A stretch of DNA of 64,000 nucleotides from Prorocentrum cordatum (taxonomy: Eukaryota > Sar > Dinophyceae > Prorocentrales > Prorocentraceae). Below are positions 1-11,332 of the stretch, one piece after another (the first letter of the stretch is position 1; each line of letters starts with the position of its first letter). The notes beneath the pieces are model-generated. The model was not told the origin of the DNA, did not search any database, and saw nothing but the letters and a program-made list of their open reading frames with translations. The stretch is from the NCBI GenBank assembly GCA_963575745.1, contig CAUYUJ010004725.1:415087-479086 (forward strand). Direction: 5' to 3'. A program made the translations under genes and the position numbers.

Positions 1-53
1 GAGACGAAGGGCGAACGCTGGGCAGTCCAGAATTCTCGCTTTCACAAGGGGGA

Positions 54-760
54 ATGAGGACGAGGAGGGGGGAGGAGGAGGCAGGAGGGGGGAAGGGGGA
101 TGAGGGGGGAGGGAGCAGGGAAAGAGGGGGGAAGGATGAGGGGGGATGGGAGGTGGGGAGGATGAAGAGGAGGAGGAGGAGGAGGAGGAGGAGGAGGAGG
201 AGGAGGAGGAGGAGGAGGACGAGGAGGAGGAGGAGGAGGAGCAGGAGGAGGAGGCGGAGGAGGAGGGAGGAGGTGGGGTGGGTGAGGACGAGGAGGCAGG
301 AGGAGGGGGGAAGAGGAGGAGGGGGGAAGAGGAGGACCCAGAGCTGGGCGAGGCAAGGGGAGGCGGAGGGCGAAGGTGCGGGCCCGACGCGGCGGGACCG
401 CTCGCCTCGCAGCCGTCGAAGCCGCACAGTTCGGCACACCTCCGCAGCCTGTGGCGGCCGCTGGCGTCCTCGGGCGGGCCGCGGGGGAAGCCGCACCTCC
501 CCTCCGCGCGTCTCCGCCTCGTCGCCTCGCCTCTTCTCCGCCTCGTCCTCCTCCTCCGCCTCCTCCTCCTCTTCGCCTCCTCATCCTCCTCCTCCGCCGC
601 CTCCTCGCCTCGCCCCGCCGCCTTGTCGCTCCTCCGCTCTCCTCCGCGTCGTCCTCCGCCTCCGCCTCCGCCCTGCCGCGAGCCTCCCTGCTGCTCACCC
701 TCCGCGCCCTCCCCGCTCCCTCGGCGTCATCGACATCAGCATCAGCGCATCCCTCCATCC
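54..760. repeat. Polypurine tract followed by polypyrimidine tract
   Basis: The plus strand is almost pure G/A from about 54 to 345, with an AGG-repeat core at 163-262. It then becomes CTC/CGCCTC-rich from about 500 to 750. The two halves are roughly complementary, so the segment could fold back or form triplex structures. The long frames here encode only poly-E, poly-R or poly-P and I do not regard them as genes. Confidence 0.8.
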
Positions 761-1059
761 CTTCGTCCCTCGCAGCCATGCTCCACGGCCGCCGCCATGC
801 CCCCTGGCGCGCAGAGGCGTGGTGGAAATGCCGCCAGGGGCCGCCAGAAGCGTGAAGTAGGGTTTCCGTACGTACTCTTCGGAGGGGCCATGCCTGCCCC
901 CCCTCCATCCGATCACCCGCCACCCAAGCGCCCCCATCCCTGCCATGCCCTCCAAGTCCCCTATTCGCACTCCGCCATCAGCTCTCATCTCCCTTAGGCG
1001 GCACTCCGACCGAAATCCTCTCCTCGTCCTCCAGTCATTTCTCTTCCTCATCCACATCC

Positions 1060-1945
1060 TCGCTCACAATGCTCCTCCTCCTCCTCCTCCTCCTGCTGCT
1101 TCTCCTGTTCACCCATGTGCACCTCCTGTCCGAACTCTTAATCAGGCTCTTCGTCTCAATGTTTCATCATTATATGACTCTCCCTCACTTCCTCCTCCTC
1201 CTCCTCTTCCTCCTCCTTTTCCTCCTCCGCCTCCTCCCACTCCTCTCCCCCACCCTCGTCATCGTCGCCGTCATCGTCATCGTCGTCGTCGTCCTTCTCC
1301 TCTCCTCACCCCCCCCCCGCGTCTCACCGTCGTCTCCGTCCTCCTCCTTCCTTCTCCTCCTCCTCCTCCTCCTCCGCGGGAGGACTCCTCGGGCCCCAGG
1401 ACTCGGAAGATCGCCTGGAGGAGATCCGGGCGACCGCGCGGGGAGCCTGCGCGGCGAGGCGCGGCGCGGCGCGTGCTGCCGCGGCTCCTCCTACGTTTCG
1501 TCGTCCTCGTCCTCCTCGTCGATATCCTCGTCCTCCTCGTCGATGTCCTCCTGCGCACTCGCCCGGGTGCTCCCCGCCCATGTCCTCGTCGTCCTGGTAG
1601 CATGCATCCGCCCCTCTCCCCCCCCCGCGACCGCGAAGGAGGGGGAGGAGGGGAAGGGAGAACGAGGAGGAGGAGGAGGTGTCGCGGACTCCGCCCCGGA
1701 GGGGGACTCCGCGCCCCCGCGGGCGGAGCAGGTCTGAGGATCAGGGGAGGGGGCGAAGCCCCTCCTGTGCTCGCAGGCAGTTGCAGAGAAAAGGGGAAGC
1801 GAGGGGGAGGTGGTCGAGGGCCAGACGAACCACGCCTGGCTTTCACACCTCCTACCCTGAAAGGAAACGCACGCTGCCGAACCGCGTCTCGCTCCTCCTC
1901 CTCCTCCTCCTCCTCCTCCTCCTCCTCCTCCTCCTCCTCCAACTG
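1060..1945. repeat. CTC/CTCCTC microsatellite cluster
   Basis: Separate CTC or CGTCCT runs lie at about 1070-1092, 1190-1232, 1336-1376, 1498-1552 and 1889-1941 (the last about 17 uninterrupted units). A purine patch sits at 1628-1680. The intervening DNA is GC-rich and shows no conserved protein motif. From 1945 to about 3220 I see mixed sequence without a recognisable gene. A GGCGGTTCCG/GTCGCCGCC-type tandem near 2630-2740 resembles one at 53375-53540. Confidence 0.75.
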
Positions 1946-3221
1946 ATCCTCCTCCCCCTCTTCCCCAGCACACTCGTCTGGGCCTGGAGAGCTGCAAAGC
2001 TGAAAGGTCGACATTCCGTTGTCCGTGCGCTCGCTGCACGAGCCCCCCGCCGGGAAGATGCACTGCCGCACGTCCTCGGGCCAACAAGCGGCAGGGGGCC
2101 TCTGAGAAGTGAGAAGGGTGAGGGGGGAGCCGAAAAAAGGAAATCCGAACATGGCGTCCGACGAACAACCCTGGGTCCACTCGTGAACAGGTCGGACGTG
2201 ATGGGACATGCGATTACGCCGCGACACAGACGTGAAGGCTTGGCAGGCATGGGAGCGAACTCAAGTCTTCATAAACTCAGCTACTCGACGTTCGACCGGC
2301 ATGTTCATGCGAGTGTCAGCTCAGCGTGCACACTGTGTCAAAGATCAGCACGAAGAGGGGTAAGCCAAACGTGATGTCAGTCGCTATCGGAACCTGCACG
2401 CGCGCACGATCCTGCGAGCTTAACAGCAGTTCGCGTGTGCATATGCGAGCTCACCGCAAATTTCGAAAGAGAGCATCTTGCGACAGATTGACTCCATAGC
2501 TTCTCCTGGACCAACACGACTTAGGCAAACTGCAACAAAAAATACGAATATATGTGGCGAGTACTAAAAGATATCGATGGTTCGTGCATTTCCCAAACGG
2601 TGTTTGCACGTACGCCTGCGAGCCGGTTTGGCGGTTCCGCTCTCGCCTTCGACGCCCCGTCGCCGCTTCGTCGCCGCCTCATCTGGGCTGACGGGCCGGT
2701 CTGGCGGCTCCGTTCTCGCCGTCGCCGCCCCGTCACCGCATCGTTTGAACTTGCGGGTTCGTATGGCAGGTATCGCCGCCTGGTATCAATTCTCCAATCA
2801 GAAGAAAAATTGTGGCCTACCACTACCACCCCCGCGGAATCGTCGGTTCCCCTTGGCGTCGTACCATTTACATCCAATTATGCCCCACCGTCCATTTCAT
2901 ATACAAATTCGTACCATTCCAGCTGGACCCGCTATCGCCCCCCGCCCCACCATGCCCATCAAATTAAAGCACGCGCGCACTAAATTAGCACTCGCTTATC
3001 ACGAAATGCGGATTTCAACAATCCAATGAAACTGTAAGACAAAATCGCCACGCGCGGACACTCGCGCGCATGACGAAACTCTTCCACAACGTTAAATATC
3101 GTGCGGGTTTCAAGATCGTGCTTCCCAGAAACATGTAAAGACCAATTGTTTTGCGACATCATGGTCGGGAAATCAGCAAACGTCGAAATCCTTCGAACGC
3201 CAACTGAAAAAAGGGAACACG

Positions 3222-3705
3222 GCACCTGTCCAATAATACCATGCGGGCCACGCGCCCGCGTCGGCCGCGAGCCTAAGCCGAAATCGTTCCTACACTTTCA
3301 TCGCCAGCACGTGGACATCATCACTGTCATCGGCGTGACCCGCATCGGCGCCATCATTGGCTTCCCCGACGTCATCGCCATCGTCGCCACAGTCATCACC
3401 TCTACTATCATATTGTCTGCCGCTGTCGACGCCGAGTCGCCGAGTCGCACTGAAGTGTCCGCGCGTCATTGCGGCATGCGAGACGCGCTGCAAGCCCCCA
3501 GCGGTCAGCGCAAACGCGGTTTCGTCGGTCGTGCCAAACAAGCTGGCCGCTATGCGCGCGAGCCTGCGCGCGCGCTGGCGCGGCCGCAGCTGTGCGCCCG
3601 CCAGCGTCAAGCAGTCATCGCAGTCGCCGCCGCAAGGCTTGTGCAAACCAAGCTGCATGTGGGTGGGTGGGATGATTGTGCGAGCAGTAAAGTTGGCAAC
3701 TTCAA
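3222..3705 (+). mobile_element. RE1 dispersed element, 3' portion (copy 0)
   Basis: This stretch matches 57895-58375 closely. It begins with an AATAATACCATGCG motif, continues through ATCGCC/GTCATC-rich sequence, and ends in the tail GCAAACCAAG...GTGGGTGGGTGGGATG...GCGAGCAGT. The upstream half of the element is not clearly present. No protein is inferred. It is an older or variant copy of the family defined at 8346-9892. Confidence 0.7.
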
Positions 3706-3736
3706 AATCTGTTATGTCACATGCGCAGCGTAGAAT

Positions 3737-3786
3737 GTCATATATGTATATGTGTATATGTATAAGTGTGTGAGAGAGAGAGATAG

Positions 3787-3817
<31 letters not shown>

Positions 3818-3842
3818 AAAAGAGAGAGAGAGAGAGAGCGCG
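3737..3842. repeat. TATG and GA microsatellites
   Basis: A short TATATG run is followed by about 70 bp of interrupted GA repeat. It sits directly downstream of an RE1 tail. TA/TATG tracts adjoin dispersed elements at several other places in the window. Confidence 0.9.
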
Positions 3843-3869
3843 CGCGGAACTCGCATAGGGGGGCCCCCC

Positions 3870-3965
3870 CTCAGCTACCCCCTCCTCCTGGGCACCCCCT
3901 GCTGGAAGCTACCTCCCCCCCCCTTTTTGCTCCCCCACCCCTGGAAGCTACCCCCTTTTGCCGCT
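3870..3965 (+). repeat. GGAAGCTACC / C-tract cluster 1
   Basis: The decamer GGAAGCTACC or close variants recur between runs of 6-10 C and CCCCCTTT. The same vocabulary returns at 4895-5150 in this orientation and at 7990-8300 in the opposite orientation. Function unknown; it may be a degenerate short tandem family. Confidence 0.7.
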
Positions 3966-3983
3966 CCGGAAACTACACAAATA

Positions 3984-4424
3984 CTCAATATGAATACTAC
4001 TCTCCCGGACTGGGAGTAGCCGACCCCCCCCCGCGTACTGTTTTTTTTACACATAGATTTCCCCGGAGTTGGGTTTTCGCCTGCATTTGTTTCCAAAATG
4101 CTGCTCTCGCTGAGGCGCCGGCCTCATTTTCGGGCCCCGCTCGTTCCGAATCGTGCTCCCGCTGCAGTGGGTCTCATTTTCGGATCGGTGTTTTGCCTCC
4201 GTCGTACAGGATGGCGTTCTCGCCCCAGCGCGGGCCTCTTTCTCGCGCGCCCATCCGCCCGCCACCACCGCACCGCGCCCCGCCCCGCCCACCGCCACTT
4301 CCACCCACCAACGCACGCACGCACGCACGCACGCGCACCGCCACCATCACCCCACTACCCCACCCACCACCACAACGCTACACCGCGTCACACCACACCA
4401 CACGCGCGCGCACACAGACACACA

Positions 4425-4515
<91 letters not shown>

Positions 4516-4895
4516 ACGCACACGCACACGCACACACACCACCACCACCGCCACCACCACCACCGCCATCACGCACGCACGCACCTGGCCCACCACCAAA
4601 CCACCAAGACGCCACACCACGTCACACCACAGCACACGCGCACACACGCACACACACACACACCACCACCACCACCACCACCACCACCACCACCACCACC
4701 ACCACCACCACCAACCATAACCACAACCACGCACACACACGCACGCACGCACGCGCACCACCACCCACTACGCATGCGCGCGCGGAGCCACAGGTCCGCT
4801 ACGACACGCGTCCGCGGATAGAGAAAATCAGCGCCATGGTAAGGGATGGGAGGGAGGGGTAGGACGTCAGATATGACGCGAGCGCACATAGCTTG
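3984..4895 (+). mobile_element. RE2 dispersed element, copy A
   Basis: Conserved flanks enclose a length-variable CAC/CACG/CA array. The left flank runs from the CAATATGAA motif through CCGCGTACT and a T-run to GCTCTCGCTGAGGCGCC and GGATGGCGTTCTCGCCCCAG. The right flank runs from CGCGCGGAGCCACAGG to GACGTCAGATATGACG and ends at AGCTTG. Both flanks are nearly identical to 23857-24455, but the arrays differ in length and composition. Long H/T-rich frames across it are products of the CAC repeat. Two copies with shared termini support a dispersed unit, though no target duplication was identified. Confidence 0.8.
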
Positions 4896-5150
4896 CCGTC
4901 CCCCCCCCCTTTCCAAAGGGGAGGAAGGGGCCCAGCTTCTCCCCCCCCCCCTTGGACCCCCCCTGCTGGAAGCTACCCCCCTCCCCCCTTTTTTTGTCCC
5001 CCCCCCCCCCCGGAAGCTACCCCCCCTTTTGCCGCTCCGGAAGCTACCCCTCCCTTCCCCCCCTTTCCGAAGGGGGGGGGCTTAGCTACCCCCCCTCCTT
5101 TGAACCCCCCCATGCTGGAAGCTACCACCCCCCTCCCTTGAACTCCCCCT
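4895..5150 (+). repeat. GGAAGCTACC / C-tract cluster 2
   Basis: At least four GGAAGCTACC copies (near 4968, 5013, 5039 and 5117) are separated by 8-14 nt C runs and one G8 run. It immediately follows RE2 copy A. Confidence 0.75.
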
Positions 5151-5218
5151 GCCAGACGATCCTCCCCTGTTGCCGTCGTCGTCCTCGTCGTCGTTGTCGC
5201 CGCCGTCGCCGTCATTGT

Positions 5219-5281
5219 CGCCGTCTTCGCATGACCCCGTCGTGGTCGTCACGACGAGGACGAGGTCATGCGAAGACGGCG
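5219..5281. repeat. 18-bp perfect inverted repeat (hairpin)
   Basis: Arms at 5219-5236 and 5264-5281 are exact reverse complements (CGCCGTCTTCGCATGACC on the left). They surround a GTCGT-rich centre that can itself pair. The hairpin stands at the entrance of the 28-bp minisatellite, so it may mark a recombination or insertion boundary. Confidence 0.9.
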
Positions 5282-5334
5282 GCGGACGACGGACGACGGA
5301 CGACGCGCGACCGACGACCGACGACGACGACGAC

Positions 5335-7925
5335 GACCCAGGGTCAGAGAAAACAAGACCACGACCCAGGGGCTGAGAAAACGAGGAAGCGAAACAACGT
5401 CCGAGAAAACGGGACCACGGCCCACGGGCGGAGAAAACGGGAAAACGAACCAGGGTCCAACAAAAACTAACCAAGGTCCGAGGAAACGAGACCACGACCC
5501 AGGGGCAGAGAAAACGCGAAAACGAACCAGGGCCCGAGAAAAAGGGACCACGATCCAGGGGCCGACAACACGAGACAACGCGAAAACAAACCAGGGCCCG
5601 AGAAAACGAGACCACGACCCAGGGGCCGAGAAAACGAGACAACGAGCAAACGAACCAGGGCCTGATAGAGCGACAACACAACCCAACGGCCGAGGGCCCG
5701 ATAGAGCGACAACACAACCCAACGGCCGAGAAAACGAGAATAACGAGAAAACGAACCAAGGCCTGAGAAAACGAAACCAAAACCCAGAAGCCAAAAAAAC
5801 GAGAAAACGAGACAATGAACCAGGGTCCGAGAAAACACGATGACGACCCAGGTGCCGAGAACACGAGAAAACGAGAAAACAAACCAAGGTCCGAACAAGC
5901 GAGACCACGGCCCAGGCCGAGAAAACGCTAATATCGGTCCTAGGAAATGAGACCATGACCCAGGGGCCAAGAAAACTAGAAAACGATAAAAATGGATTAG
6001 GGCCCGAGAAAGCGAGACTACGAAACAGAGGCCGAGAAAACGATGCAACGAGACAACAAGCCAGCGTCCGAGAAAACGAAACAACGACCCAGGGGCTGAG
6101 AAAATAAGAAAACGAGACAACTGACAAGGGTCCGAGAAAAAACTGGACCACGACCAAGGCGCCGAGAAAACAATAACGAGAACACGAACCAGGGCCAGAG
6201 AAAACGAGACCACGACCCAGGGGCCCAGAAAACGATAAAACAAGAAAACTAACCATGGACCGAGAAAACCAAACCACGACCCAGGGGCAGAGAAAACGCG
6301 AAAACGAACCAGGGCCCGAGAACTCGAGACAACGACCCAGGAGCCGAGAAAACAAGAAAACGAGAAAACCAAGCGGAGTCCGAGAAAACGAAACCACGAT
6401 CAAGGGGCAGAGAGAATGCGAAAACGGTAAACAAACCAGGGTCCGAGAAAACTGGACCACGACCCGGGGCCCGAGAAAACAAGAGAACGGGAAAACGAAC
6501 CAGGATCCCTGAAAACCAGGCCACGACCCAGAGGACGATAAAACAAAAAAACAAGACAACGAATCAGGGTCAGAGAAAACGAGACCCCGACCCAGGGGCC
6601 GAGAAAACGAGAAATCAAGAACACGAACCAGGGGCAGAGAAAACCAGACAAAAACCCAAGGGCCGAGAAAACAAGAAAACGGACCGGGGCCCGAGATACC
6701 GAGACCACGACCCAGGGGCCGAGACAACGAGAAATCGAGAAAACGAACCGGGGCCCAAGAAAACGAGACCACGACCCAGGGGCCGAGAAAACGAGAACAC
6801 GAGAAAACGAACTAGGGTCAGAGAAAACAAAAACACAATCCAGGAACCGAGAAGCGGAGAACATGAGAAACCGAACCAGGATCCGAGAAAACGGCACCAC
6901 GATCCAGGAGCCGAGAGAACAAAAAACAAACCAGGGTCCGAGAAAACGAGACCACGACCCAGGGGCCGAGAAAACGAGACAACGAGCAAACGAACCAGGG
7001 CCCGAGAGAGCGACAACACAACCCAACAGCCGGGAAAACGAGAGTAACGAGATCACGAACCAGGGCCCGGAAAAACAACACGAAAAACAAAAGCCGAGAA
7101 AACGAGAAAACAAAACAATGAACCAGGGTCAGAGAAAACAAGACCACGACCCAGGGGCCGAAAACACGAGAAAACGAAAAAGCAAACCAAAGTCCGAGCA
7201 AGCAAGACCACGATCAAAAGGCACAGAAAACGCGAAAACGAACCAGGGTCCGAGAAAACACGACCACGACCCAGGGGCCGAGAAAACGAGAAAACAATAA
7301 AAGGAATCAGGGCCCGAGAAAACGAGACTACGACCCAGGGGTCGAAAAAAAGAAAACGAACAAACGGACCCGAACAGAGAAAACGAGACCACGACCCAAG
7401 GGGCCGAGAAAACAAAAAAGCGAGAAAACGAACCAGGCCCCGAGAAAACGAGACCACGACCCAGGAGCCGAGGAAATGAGAAAACGCGAAAACGACCCAC
7501 GACCCAGGGGCCGAAAAAACGAGAAAACGAGAAAAACTAACCAGGGTCGAAGGAAACCACGACCCAGGGGCCGAGATCACCAGAGAACGCTTGGATCGAG
7601 AAAACGAGACCACGACCCAGGAACCGAGAAAAAGAAGAAACGAGACAACGAAGCAAGGTCAGAGAAAGCGAGACCACCACCCGGGGGCCGAGACAACGAG
7701 AATACGAGAATACCAACCACCGTCCGAGAAAACAAAACCACAACCCGGAGTCAGAGAAAACAATACAACAACGCAAGGTCCAAGAAAACTGCACCACGAC
7801 CCAGGCACCGAGAAAACGAGAAAGCTAGAACGCGAACCAGGATCAGAGAAAGTGAGAAAACGATAAAAAAGAATCAGGGCCCGAGAAAACGAGACTACGA
7901 ACCAGAAGCCGTTATTCTCCAATTC
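5335..7925 (+). repeat. 28-bp minisatellite array, about 2.6 kb
   Basis: The basic unit is about 28 bp around GGGCCGAGAAAACGAG and ACCACGACCCAG. Two variants alternate and give a 56-bp higher-order unit, with some 26-36 bp spacings. I estimate 80-90 degenerate units. The minus strand of the unit lacks stop codons, which explains the 507-, 301- and 266-residue frames rich in F, S, L, W and G. These have no family resemblance and no initiation context, so I do not call a gene. Confidence 0.92.
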
Positions 7926-7984
7926 GTTATCTAATGCTGCGTTTCGCACCTGTCGTCAGGGATTCCGCCATTTTGCCAAAGCCT

Positions 7985-8300
7985 CAGAAAGGAGCGGGGT
8001 TGGGTAGCTTCGGAAACCCGCCCCCTTTGCACAGGAGGAGGGGGTAGCTCGAAGCCGCCTCTACTGTTTCCAGACAAAATAAAAGGAGGGGGGGGGCTTC
8101 CGAACCCCCCCCCCTTTAAAGGGAAACCCGGGCTCACCTTCTGTTCCGGAGAAGGGAAGGGGGGTAGCTTCGACCCCCCCCCCCTTTAGCCAGGCCCCCC
8201 CTAGCTTAGAAACCCTTATAAAAGGGAGGGGGTGTAGCTTCGGAAGCCCCTCCCCCCTTTTCGAAGGAAGGGGGGGGCAGCTTGAAGCTGGGCCCCACCT
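7985..8300 (-). repeat. GGTAGCTTCC / C-tract cluster 3
   Basis: Reverse-orientation relatives of clusters 1 and 2: GTAGCTTCG recurs near 8007, 8165 and 8234, interleaved with CCCCCCCTTT runs. It lies between the 28-bp array and RE1 copy 1. Confidence 0.7.
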
Positions 8301-8345
8301 TGTAGTATCAAGTTCTGTACGGGCGCGCTCTACTGCACCACGCAT

Positions 8346-9892
8346 ACCATACCATGTAAATTCTCCTTTCTACAAAAAAGAATAGACTCTGCACCCCCCG
8401 GCGTTATCGCCCCCCCTTTCGGGTATGTAAATCACATCTGATTCTGACCACATGCCCATCCTAATCATGAGTTTACACTATCCCAGAGGAGCCGGTATCC
8501 CCCCCTGAGGTCCCCTTGAAAAAAAAACCTATGCGGTGACATTTTGTGTTCTAACATAACATTTTTCACGAATCCCTGGCAAAAAACGGGACGAAGTGCA
8601 CACGCGCGCGTCGTCGCGCGCGCATGCCGTAATCCTTCAAAAACCTGCGGTGCCGGAAGGATTTCGCAATCGAGTTTCCAAAACACATACAAAAACACTT
8701 GGTTTTGTAACACCGATTTGCTAGAAAAGCTTACGCGCGAGCTCTTGCGAAATCTTAAGAAAACCATGGGTGTTTTCCAAGATTTTCACAACATGCTACC
8801 AAACGGGCGTCGCGCGCGCATGTCGAAATCTGTAACGCCCTTGCGCGTGTGCCGTCGCGAGAATCCTCTGCAACAAACGGGACGAAGTGCAGACGCGCGC
8901 GTCGTCGCGCGCGTACGCCGAAATCCTTCAAAACCCATCGGTTTCAGGAGGATTTCAAAATCGCGCGTCCAAAAAAACATACAACAACACAAGGTTTCGC
9001 AACACGGATTTTCAACAAAAGCGTGCGCGCGCGCGCTCTTGCGTCGTCGTCGTCGTCGCTGTCCTCCCTCCCGCGTCGTCGTCGTCGTCGCCGACGTCGT
9101 CCTCTGTCTTTCCTCGTGTTCGTCGTCGTCGTCCTCTTTGGCGTCGTGGTCGTTTCCGTCGTCGTTGTCGCCGTGGTCGTCCTTCCTCCTCCTCCCTCGT
9201 CGTCGTCGTCGTCCGTCCTCGGCGTCTCGTCGTCGTCCCTCCTAATTCGTCGCCGTCGTCGTCGTCGTCGTTGTCGTTGTCTTCCCTCCTCCCTCGTCAG
9301 TGTCGTCGTCGGCGTCGCCGTCCTTCCTCCTTTTTCGTCGCCGTCGCCGCCGTGCTCCCTCCATCCTCGTCGTTGTCGTCGTTGTCGTCGTTGTCGCCGT
9401 CGTCGTCCTCCCTCTTCCCTCGTCGTCGTCTTCGTTGGCGACGTCGTCGTCGTCTTCGTCGTCGTCGTCGGCGTCGGCGACGTCGTCGTCGTCGGTGTCG
9501 TCGTTGTCGCCGCCGTCGTCGTCGTCGTCGTCGTCGTCGTCGGCGTCGTTGACGTCGTCGTCGTCGGTGTCGTCGTTGTCGTCGTCGTGGTCGTCATCGT
9601 CGTCGGCGTTGTCATCGTCGTCGTCGTCGTCGGCGTCGTCGGTGTCGTCGTCATCGTCGTCGTCGTTGTCGGCGTCGTCGGAGTCGTTGGAGACGTCGTC
9701 GGTGTCGTCGTAGTCGTTGTCGGCGGCGTCGTCGTCGTTGTCGCTGTCGTCGTCGGCGTCGCTGTCGTTGCCAAGAGCTATTTGGTAACCACCGTCACTG
9801 TCTCAAGAGATTTTGCAAGCCAAGTTGCGGGTGGGTGGGTGGGATGTTTGCGCGAGCAGTGGAGTGGACAACTCACTGCGAACAGAAATTAA
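8346..9892 (+). mobile_element. RE1 dispersed element, full copy 1
   Basis: This is the reference copy of the family. It starts with a TCCTTTCTA motif and C-tract. Two roughly 285-bp subrepeats follow, each containing ACGAAGTGC, a CGCGCGCGTCGTCGCGCGCG palindrome and AATCCTTCAAAA. Next come GGTTTCGCAACACGG and about 740 bp of CGT/CGTCGT array (9040-9775). The tail is CAAGCCAAGTTGCGGG, then GGGTGGGTGGGTGGGATG, ending at CTGCGAACAGA. The array gives V/S/R-rich frames with no conserved domain. The tail of this copy contains four GGG runs with one-base loops, a canonical G-quadruplex motif. I call it a non-coding dispersed element. Confidence 0.8.
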
Positions 9893-10110
9893 CTGCACCG
9901 CATAAATTGCACAACGTAGATTGCACCGCATAGTCTGTACAACATTGCTTGCTCAACAAAGATCTCAACACATATATTGCACCACTTGTATTGCATTGCA
10001 AAGACTGCACCGCATATATTGCCCCACATGTGCTCACATACATTTCACACCACATTGGCATCACACAGATCGGTTGCACCATACAAGTTGCAAGCACCAA
10101 TATACACATA
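9893..10110 (+). repeat. Degenerate 15-bp tandem (AGATTGCACCACAT)
   Basis: Variants of CATAGATTGCACCAC recur about every 15 bp. The same family follows RE1 at 58395-58440 and 61395-61820, so it probably belongs to the RE1 downstream context. C/M/V-rich minus-strand frames are artefacts of the repeat. Confidence 0.75.
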
Positions 10111-10139
10111 CATATATGTATGTGTATGTATGTATATCA

Positions 10140-11260
10140 GCCCCCCCCCCAACACCCCGTCCTCCAGCGAGCGATCACTCCGACGATCAGCCTCCTCCTC
10201 CACATTCTCCTCATGCCCCTCCTTCCCCATCTCCTGTTCTTCGTCCGTGACCTCGTCATCCTCATCCTCCTGTTCCTCCGCCGCAGCCTCCCCGCCAACC
10301 ATAGCTCAGCGTCCCCACTCCCAAGCCATCCCTCCTCCCCCTCATCGCCCGCCGCCTCTTCCTCCTGCCCCTCACCCTGTTCCCTCTCCTCTTCGTCGTC
10401 GTTGTCCTCCTCCTCCTCCTCCTCCCCCTCCTCCTCCTCCTCCTCCTCGTCTTCCTCCTCCTCCTACCTCTCACCCTGCTTCCTCTCCTGTCCCTCGTCC
10501 TCCTCCTCATCTCCCTCACTGTTTTCCAGCATGATTTGTTGACTATCCTCCCGCAAGCTTTGTTGGCGAAGGGTGCGGCGCAGGAGTTCGAGGAAGCGGG
10601 GGAGGGACGGAGAGACCCTACATCACCGCGCCCCGATAGCGAGTGATCATTCCGATGATCATCCCCCCCCTTCTGCTCGTCATCCTCGTCCTGCTCGCCC
10701 ACATCCTTATATTTCTCCTCTTCCTCATCCGCCTCTTCCTCATCCCCAGCCCACCTCCTCATCTTCATCGCGCTCATCATCCTCATCGTCGTATTCCTCC
10801 GTCTCAGCCTCCACGCCGGCTGGCCAGGAGGGCATCACCTTGACAGCTCGCTTGACTACGATCGATTGCACGCCAACGGATTGCAATCCAATCGAATTCG
10901 GCCACGTCTATTTCGACGCAATCGGTTGCAACCTAACCGATTGCAACCCAATGGGTCGCAAGCCAATCGATTGATTACCCAACCGATTGCATTCCAATGG
11001 GTCCCAACGGCGAGCGATCGTTCAAACGATCCTCTTCCTGCTCGTCCTTCTTCTCCTCCCCCTCCTCCTCATGTGATCCTCTGCTGTTCCTTCCTCTTCC
11101 TCGTCCCCTTCCTCCTCCTTCCTCCGTCCTCGTTCCTCTCTTCCTCACATTCCTCACGTCACTCATCCTCTCCCTCTTCCTCGCGTTCCGTGCCCGCCTC
11201 ATCATCATCCGTCTCTTCTTCTTCCGCTTCAACCGAACTGGCTGCAACCATCCGTAGTTT
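10140..11260 (+). repeat. Pyrimidine-rich triplicated block with GATC dyads
   Basis: Three blocks of CTC/CCTCTT-rich DNA each begin with GCGAG(C/T)GATC...GATC, at 10167-10190, 10639-10661 and 11010-11030. Spacings are about 472 and 370 bp. Between blocks two and three (10855-11005) is a degenerate ACCGATTGCAACCCAATGG repeat. No gene is supported. Confidence 0.65.
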
Positions 11261-11332
11261 GCTCTGAATCGAGCTTGTTTAATTTTTGATCGTTGGTTTT
11301 CTCCCCACCCAGCGCTGGCGCCGCACCACGCC

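Noticed and set aside
4347-4764. Cys/Val-rich and His/Thr-rich proteins
   Set aside because: Frames are translations of CA/CAC/CACG microsatellites.
5249-6772. 507-residue minus-strand frame rich in F, S, L and W
   Set aside because: By-product of the stop-free 28-bp minisatellite; composition simply follows the repeat.
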